Source of the DNA: Sphingomonas endophytica
GTDB lineage: Bacteria; Pseudomonadota; Alphaproteobacteria; Sphingomonadales; Sphingomonadaceae
Direction of reading: 5' to 3'
Length of the DNA stretch: 64,000 nucleotides
NCBI RefSeq assembly: GCF_014199415.1
Contig: NZ_JACIJN010000001.1
Span: 310,001-374,000, forward strand
Shown: positions 59,849 through 64,000 of the stretch, one piece after another
How positions within the stretch are numbered: the stretch's first letter is position 1
Layout of the letters: each line of letters begins with the position of its first letter
Made by a program: the position numbers and the translations under genes
Notes under the pieces: model-generated
What the model was told of the DNA's origin: nothing
What the model saw: only the letters and a program-made list of their open reading frames with translations
The model's database searches: none

Positions 59849-60511
59849 ATGGGCATTTTCTCCCGCACTCGCGACATCGTCGCCGCCAACATGGCCGAGT
59901 TGCTCGACCGTGCGGACGATCCCGCCAAGATGGTCCGCATCATCATCGCGGAGATGGAAGATACGCTGGTCGAGGTTCGCGCCTCCGCCGCGCGCACCAT
60001 CGCCGACCAGAAGGAGATGCGCCGCCACATCGCCAAGCTGGCGGAACTGGAGGCGAGCTGGACCGAAAAGGCCGAGCTGGCGCTTTCCAAGGACCGCGAG
60101 GATCTCGCCAAGGCGGCGCTGGTCGAACGCCGCAAGGCCGCCGACATGGGCGCACAGCTCCGCGAGGAAGTGACCGGGCTGGACGAGGCGCTACGTTCCT
60201 CCGAAGAGGACATCGCCAAGCTGCAGAACAAGCTGCGCGAGGCGCGCGCCAAGCAGAACGCGATCGCGACGCGGCTGGAGAGCGCCAACACCAAGGCGCG
60301 GCTGCGCGAGATGTGGAACGGCCCCAAGACCCACGAGGCGTTCAGCCGCTTCGAGGTGCTGGAACGCCGCGCCGACGAAGCGGAGGGACGCGCCGAGGCG
60401 ATGGGCCTCACGCCCCGTTCGCTGGAGGATGAATTCAACGAGCTGCGATCGAACGACAAGATCGACGCCGAGCTCGAAGCGCTCAAGAAGCGCCTGAACA
60501 AGGAGGGTTGA
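59849..60511 (+). CDS. pspA: Phage shock protein A (PspA/IM30 family)
   Basis: 220 residues from the ATG at 59849 with AAGGAG upstream. MGIFSRTRDIVAANMAELLD is the amphipathic membrane-binding start, followed by a long coiled coil (for example LREEVTGLDEALRSSEEDIAKLQNKLREAR). It binds stressed membrane and inhibits PspF. Length is normal. Followed by pspB after one base. Confidence 0.94.
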   Translation: MGIFSRTRDIVAANMAELLDRADDPAKMVRIIIAEMEDTLVEVRASAARTIADQKEMRRHIAKLAELEASWTEKAELALSKDREDLAKAALVERRKAADMGAQLREEVTGLDEALRSSEEDIAKLQNKLREARAKQNAIATRLESANTKARLREMWNGPKTHEAFSRFEVLERRADEAEGRAEAMGLTPRSLEDEFNELRSNDKIDAELEALKKRLNKEG

Positions 60512-60512
60512 G

Positions 60513-60794
60513 ATGGATTTGACGGGCGTCATCGCCATTCTGGCGTTCATGATCGGATTGCCGTGGCTGATCCTGCACTATGTGACCAAGTGGAAGACCG
60601 CGCCCAAGATGACCGGCGAGGACGAGCAATTGCTCGACGAGATGTACAATCTCGCGCGCCGGCTCGAGGACCGCGTCAACACGGTTGAACGGATCGTCGC
60701 CGCCGACAATCCCGATTTCCGCCCCGGCGTCGCCGATTATCGCTCGGCACCCGACTATCGTCTCGATCACCCCACGTCGCAGCGGAGGAACTGA
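60513..60794 (+). CDS. pspB: Phage shock protein B
   Basis: 93 residues: an N-terminal membrane helix (VIAILAFMIGLPWLILHYV) and a soluble coiled coil (ARRLEDRVNTVERIVAADNP). PspB senses envelope stress together with PspC. It overlaps pspC by one base as TGATG (60794). It is about 20 residues longer than E. coli PspB. Confidence 0.9.
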   Translation: MDLTGVIAILAFMIGLPWLILHYVTKWKTAPKMTGEDEQLLDEMYNLARRLEDRVNTVERIVAADNPDFRPGVADYRSAPDYRLDHPTSQRRN

Positions 60795-61174
60795 TGTCCG
60801 ACAGCCGCACCCAATTCTACCTCGATCCGCAGAACGGCAAGTGGAAGGGCGTCTGTGCCGGGATTTCCGATTACGTGGGGATCGACGTCCTCTGGGTTCG
60901 TCTCGGAATCGCCGGGCTGACGATCGTCGCGCAGCAATGGTGGATCCTGCTCGCTTACATGGTCGTCGCCTGGATCGTCGATCCGAAGCCGACCGGGCTC
61001 TATCAGGATCATGACGACCAGAAGTTCTGGCAGGGCGTCCGCGCCAATCCGAAGCGGTCCACCGCCGAGGTCCGCGCCAAGTTCCGCGACATCGACCGCC
61101 GGCTCGCCGACATCGAACTGCATTACACGAGCCGCAATTCGTCGCTCGCCAAGGAAATCGACAGCCTGCGCTGA
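60794..61174 (+). CDS. pspC: Phage shock protein C
   Basis: 126 residues with the PspC domain (NGKWKGVCAGISDYVGIDVLWVRL), one membrane helix (IVAQQWWILLAYMVVAWIV) and a C-terminal polar helix (RDIDRRLADIELHYTSRN). It cooperates with PspB to free PspF from PspA. Lies in the middle of the psp operon. Confidence 0.92.
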   Translation: MSDSRTQFYLDPQNGKWKGVCAGISDYVGIDVLWVRLGIAGLTIVAQQWWILLAYMVVAWIVDPKPTGLYQDHDDQKFWQGVRANPKRSTAEVRAKFRDIDRRLADIELHYTSRNSSLAKEIDSLR

Positions 61175-61200
61175 GCGCGGCAACTTCGGAGAGTTCGCTC

Positions 61201-61482
61201 ATGGAAATCAGTCCGCTGCTCATCCCGATCTTCGCGCTGCTGATCCCGATCACCGCGATCATCGCCACCACGGTCGTCCGCCCATGGCTGGAGATCCAGC
61301 GCCGCCGGCTGGAGATCGACGCCGAACGCACCGCCGAAAAGGCCGCGCAATATGCGGCGCAGACCGAACGGCTCGAGGCGCGCGTCCGGGTGCTCGAACG
61401 GATCGCCACCGACAAGGGCGTCGCGCTCGCCGACGAGATCGACGCGCTGCGCAGCGTCCCCGATCAGCGTCCACTGAACTGA
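61201..61482 (+). CDS. Small PspB-like membrane/coiled-coil protein, first extra copy
   Basis: 93 residues: membrane helix ISPLLIPIFALLIPITAIIATTVV, then a coiled coil whose RLEARVRVLERIATDKG echoes the PspB segment RLEDRVNTVERIV. GGAGAG lies before ATG. It is co-directional, 26 bp after pspC. I read it as a PspB-like paralogue, but overall similarity is short. Confidence 0.68.
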   Translation: MEISPLLIPIFALLIPITAIIATTVVRPWLEIQRRRLEIDAERTAEKAAQYAAQTERLEARVRVLERIATDKGVALADEIDALRSVPDQRPLN

Positions 61483-61512
61483 ACAACGTAGAAGAAAGAG
61501 GGAGGAAATATC

Positions 61513-61758
61513 GTGCCGTGGTCCGTAGCAATGATGGTGGTCCTGATCGTGATGATCGTCACCATCGGGCGCGTCAGCCGGGAGAAATATCGCACCGGGC
61601 GCACGCAGTCGCGGCTCTCAGAGACCGGCGCCGACCCGCGCGCCTATGACGAGATCCGCCAGCTCAAGGAACGCATTGCGGTTCTGGAGCGCGTCATCAC
61701 CGATCACCACGGACGCAGCGATCTGGAACGCCAGATCGAAGAGCTGCGCGACCGCTGA
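61513..61758 (+). CDS. Small PspB-like membrane/coiled-coil protein, second extra copy
   Basis: 81 residues from the GTG at 61513, preceded by GGAGGAAA. Membrane helix VAMMVVLIVMIVTIGRV, polar linker, then QLKERIAVLERVITDHHGRS and DLERQIEELRDR. Same LkeRIxvLErI motif as its neighbours. 30 bp from the preceding gene. Confidence 0.66.
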   Translation: MPWSVAMMVVLIVMIVTIGRVSREKYRTGRTQSRLSETGADPRAYDEIRQLKERIAVLERVITDHHGRSDLERQIEELRDR

Positions 61759-61787
61759 CCCCAACGCCAGCACAGGAGAAGGCAGCC

Positions 61788-62021
61788 ATGTCCGATCCCC
61801 AGATCACCCTCACTCTCGCCGTCGCATCGCTTGCCGGGCTGGCGATGCTGGTCTTCGCCGCGCTCAACGGCTGGCGCGGCTGGCTCCAGCTGAAAAGCCA
61901 GGAGCTGCGACTGGCGAGCGCGCCCGCCCCCGCGCCGCCGGCCGGCGCGCGTATCGAGATCGCCGACCTCAAGGAGCGCATCCGCAAGCTGGAGGCGATC
62001 GCCGCCGGGGTCGACCTCTGA
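61788..62021 (+). CDS. Small PspB-like membrane/coiled-coil protein, third extra copy
   Basis: 77 residues: membrane segment TLAVASLAGLAMLVFAAL, Ala/Pro linker and DLKERIRKLEAIAAGVDL. CAGGAGAAGG precedes the ATG. It completes four proteins in a row that share the helix-plus-LKERI layout with PspB. Function is inferred from the operon only. Confidence 0.64.
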   Translation: MSDPQITLTLAVASLAGLAMLVFAALNGWRGWLQLKSQELRLASAPAPAPPAGARIEIADLKERIRKLEAIAAGVDL

Positions 62022-62061
62022 ACGGTTGCGGGCAGCGCGCCGGGGCGGTAGCGCGCCCGGC

Positions 62062-62481
62062 ATGACCGAAGCCGCTGCCACGCTCGACGACGTCCGCGAC
62101 GAATATGCCTTTCTGGAAGGCGACGACCGCTACCGCCTGCTCGTCGATCTCGGGCGCGCGCTGGAGCCGATGCCGGAGGCGCTCAAGACCGATGCGACGC
62201 TGGTGCGCGGCTGCTCCGCCTCGGTCTGGGTCTATCCCGCGGTCCGCGACGATGGCCGGCTCCACTTCCTCGCCGACAGCAACGCGCATATCACCAAAGG
62301 CATCATCGCGCTCGTGCTGCTGACGGTGCAGGACCGTACGCCTGCGGAGATCCTCAAGACCGACTTTGAAGGCGAGCTGGCGTCGTTCGACCTGAAGGCG
62401 CAGCTCAGCTCGAATCGTACGCAGGGCATCCCAAACATGATCGCCCTCATCCGCGAGACCGCCGCCCGCTACGCAGCCTAA
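62062..62481 (+). CDS. sufE: Cysteine desulfuration protein SufE
   Basis: 139 residues from the ATG at 62062. GCSASVWVYP includes the active Cys; the SufE fold also shows LADSNAHITKGIIALV and a C-terminal NMIALIRETAARYA. It accepts sulfane sulfur from SufS for Fe-S assembly. It follows the psp genes by 40 bp and is probably transcribed separately or by readthrough. Confidence 0.92.
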   Translation: MTEAAATLDDVRDEYAFLEGDDRYRLLVDLGRALEPMPEALKTDATLVRGCSASVWVYPAVRDDGRLHFLADSNAHITKGIIALVLLTVQDRTPAEILKTDFEGELASFDLKAQLSSNRTQGIPNMIALIRETAARYAA

Positions 62482-62483
62482 TT

Positions 62484-62579
62484 CGTCATTCCCGCGAAGG
62501 CGGGAATCCAGACGGGCAGGTCGCTCGATAGAAGCGCTAGATCAGAGGTTCTCGATTCCCGCCTTCGCGGGAATGACGG
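62484..62579. repeat. Palindromic repeat, family C
   Basis: CGTCATTCCCGCGAAGGCGG at the left and CGCCTTCGCGGGAATGACG at the right form a large dyad with GATTCCC arms. It is between converging sufE and the kinase gene. Confidence 0.8.
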
Positions 62580-62613
62580 TGATGGGTGATGTGCGGTCGC
62601 CATCCGAAGACCC

Positions 62614-63975
62614 TCACCCCGCCATCGGCAACCGCAACCGCACCAGCAATCCGCCGAGATCCTCGCTCTCCTCCAGCGTCACCGTCCCGTCGTAAATCTC
62701 TGCCACGTCGCGGACGATCGCCAGCCCAAGCCCGGTCCCTGGCTTGCCGGTATCCAGCCGCACCCCGCGATCGAAGATGCGGATCCGGTCCGCCTCCGGG
62801 ATGCCCATGCCATCGTCCTCGACCTGGATCTCGACGAACCCGGCCTGCGCACCGACCGTCACGAACACGCTGCCGCCGCCGTATTTGGCGGCATTCTCGA
62901 CCAGATTGCCCATGATCTCGTCAAGGTCCTGCCGCTCGATATGCGCGACCAGATCCTTCGGCCCGCTCATGTCGATCCGGACGTGCGGGTAGAGGCGCTG
63001 CACCGCGCGCTCGACCGACTCGACGCTCGGCCACACCTGCGCGCGGCTGTGCGCCGAGCCGCGCCGCCCGACCGCGCGTGCGCGCGCCAGATGGTGGTCG
63101 ACCTGCCGCCGCATCGTCCGCGCTTCGCGGATTACCGTATCGGCGAGATCGTCGGACTGCGCGGTCGCGGCGTTCATGATGACGGTCAGCGGCGTCTTGA
63201 GCGCGTGCGCGAGATTGCCGGCGTGGCGCCGCGCCTCCTCGGCTTGCGTCTCGTTATGCGCGACCAGCGCGTTCAGCTCCTCGACCATCGGCAACAGTTC
63301 CAGCGGCATCGCCCCGCTGATCCGGTTCGACCGACCGGCGCGCATCTTCGCGATCTCGAGCCGCAGCCGCCGCAGCGGCAACAGTCCGTAGAAGGTCTGC
63401 AACGTCGCCAGCACCGCCAGCCCGACCCCGAGCAGCACGAAGCTACGCACCAAGGTCCGGCGCAGCACCGCAATCTGCGCCTCCAGTGCGTCGCCGCGGC
63501 TCGCGACCTGAAAGCGCCAGCGGACGTTCGATCCCGGCAGCGTCACGTCGCGCTCGATCACGCGCAATTTCTCGTCGGGGAACTGGCTGCTATCGTATTT
63601 GCGCACCTCGGAGCCGCTGTGCGGCTTGCCATAGGCCAGTTCGCGATCCCACAGCGATCGCGACGGGAAGGTCTCGTGCCCCGGCGCGGAGACCTGCCAA
63701 TATTGCCCCGAATAGGGTTCGAGGAAGCTCTGGTCGGCAGGCTGGCGGTTGAAGCGTACCTCGCCGATCGGGTCGATCTCGGCCGATGCCAGCAACGAGC
63801 GCAGCACATATTGCAACTGGTCGTCGGCATTGGCGGTCACCGCGCCGACCAGCACGCGGTCGAGCGCGAACCCGCCGCCGACCAGCAGCGCCGAGATCCA
63901 CGCGAACGCGATCAGGATCATCCGCCGCGAGAGCGACCCGCTCGCCCGCGGCTTGCCGGGTTCGCCCTCGGTCAC
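62614..63975 (-). CDS. Two-component sensor histidine kinase (PhoQ-like group)
   Basis: 453 residues with a GTG start at 63975. Two membrane helices flank a periplasmic domain of about 140 residues (ILIAFAWISALLVGGGFALD and VLLGVGLAVLATLQTFYGLLPL). A HisKA segment AGNLAHALKTPLTVI gives the phosphoacceptor His, and the ATPase has NLVENAAKYGG, DDGMGIP, GTGLGLAIV. Bases upstream could encode the end of a response regulator (TGA at 63980-63982), but the frame stays open to the window edge, so start is uncertain. Confidence 0.82.
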   Translation of the reverse strand: MTEGEPGKPRASGSLSRRMILIAFAWISALLVGGGFALDRVLVGAVTANADDQLQYVLRSLLASAEIDPIGEVRFNRQPADQSFLEPYSGQYWQVSAPGHETFPSRSLWDRELAYGKPHSGSEVRKYDSSQFPDEKLRVIERDVTLPGSNVRWRFQVASRGDALEAQIAVLRRTLVRSFVLLGVGLAVLATLQTFYGLLPLRRLRLEIAKMRAGRSNRISGAMPLELLPMVEELNALVAHNETQAEEARRHAGNLAHALKTPLTVIMNAATAQSDDLADTVIREARTMRRQVDHHLARARAVGRRGSAHSRAQVWPSVESVERAVQRLYPHVRIDMSGPKDLVAHIERQDLDEIMGNLVENAAKYGGGSVFVTVGAQAGFVEIQVEDDGMGIPEADRIRIFDRGVRLDTGKPGTGLGLAIVRDVAEIYDGTVTLEESEDLGGLLVRLRLPMAG

Positions 63976-64000
63976 GGCGTCAGGCGTCCGGGTCTTCCAG

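Overview
The window is GC-rich DNA from an alphaproteobacterium, most probably a Sphingomonas or close relative. The gene set supports this: CUT-type TonB receptors, an ffh-rpsP-rimM-trmD-rplS block, an MtaB-FtsY-YciB operon, a PspF/PspABC locus, and many intergenic palindromic repeats. This assignment is from gene content and composition only.

Positions 1 to about 12786 are an integrated mobile element with lower GC than the rest. Nearly all its genes read leftwards: tyrosine integrase, an unrecognised Cys-cluster protein, terminase large subunit, portal, a small scaffold-like protein, major capsid protein, two connector-like proteins, a head-morphogenesis protein, small unknowns, a PIN-domain protein and a serine resolvase. 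No tail, lysis or small-terminase gene is visible. An 18-bp fragment matching the 3' end of a tRNA, probably tRNA-Pro, lies at 12769-12786 beside the integrase and marks the right junction. The left end is outside the window. This layout resembles a tail-less, capsid-forming phage satellite.

13.2-22.4 kb carries an O-antigen ligase-like polymerase, a GMC oxidoreductase with its Tat-exported partner subunit, an SDR, a hybrid histidine kinase, a CDF transporter and a DsbA-like protein. 22.7-33.3 kb is a sugar locus: GH95 glycosidase and TonB receptor reading right, and an LgoD-like dehydrogenase, FucP-like permease, IclR regulator, fuconolactonase-like hydrolase and UxaB-like reductase reading left. 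Together they suggest use of L-galactose or L-fucose. 33.4-43.9 kb holds a DUF885 peptidase-like protein, a CPA2 antiporter, a glycosyltransferase, PadR/DUF2218, RarA, and a type III PKS-methyltransferase-flavoprotein operon.

44.2-49.8 kb is the translation/SRP block, split between trmD and rimM by a vapBC module and a divergent flavoprotein gene. 50.1-57.6 kb has a DUF924 gene, mtaB-ftsY-yciB, a PQQ-type sugar dehydrogenase pair and a TonB siderophore receptor. 57.7-64 kb has sodB, then pspF and a divergent sigma-54 operon: a 45-aa exported peptide, pspABC and three more small PspB-like membrane/coiled-coil proteins. It ends with sufE and a sensor kinase. At least five families of palindromic repeats fill the gaps between genes.
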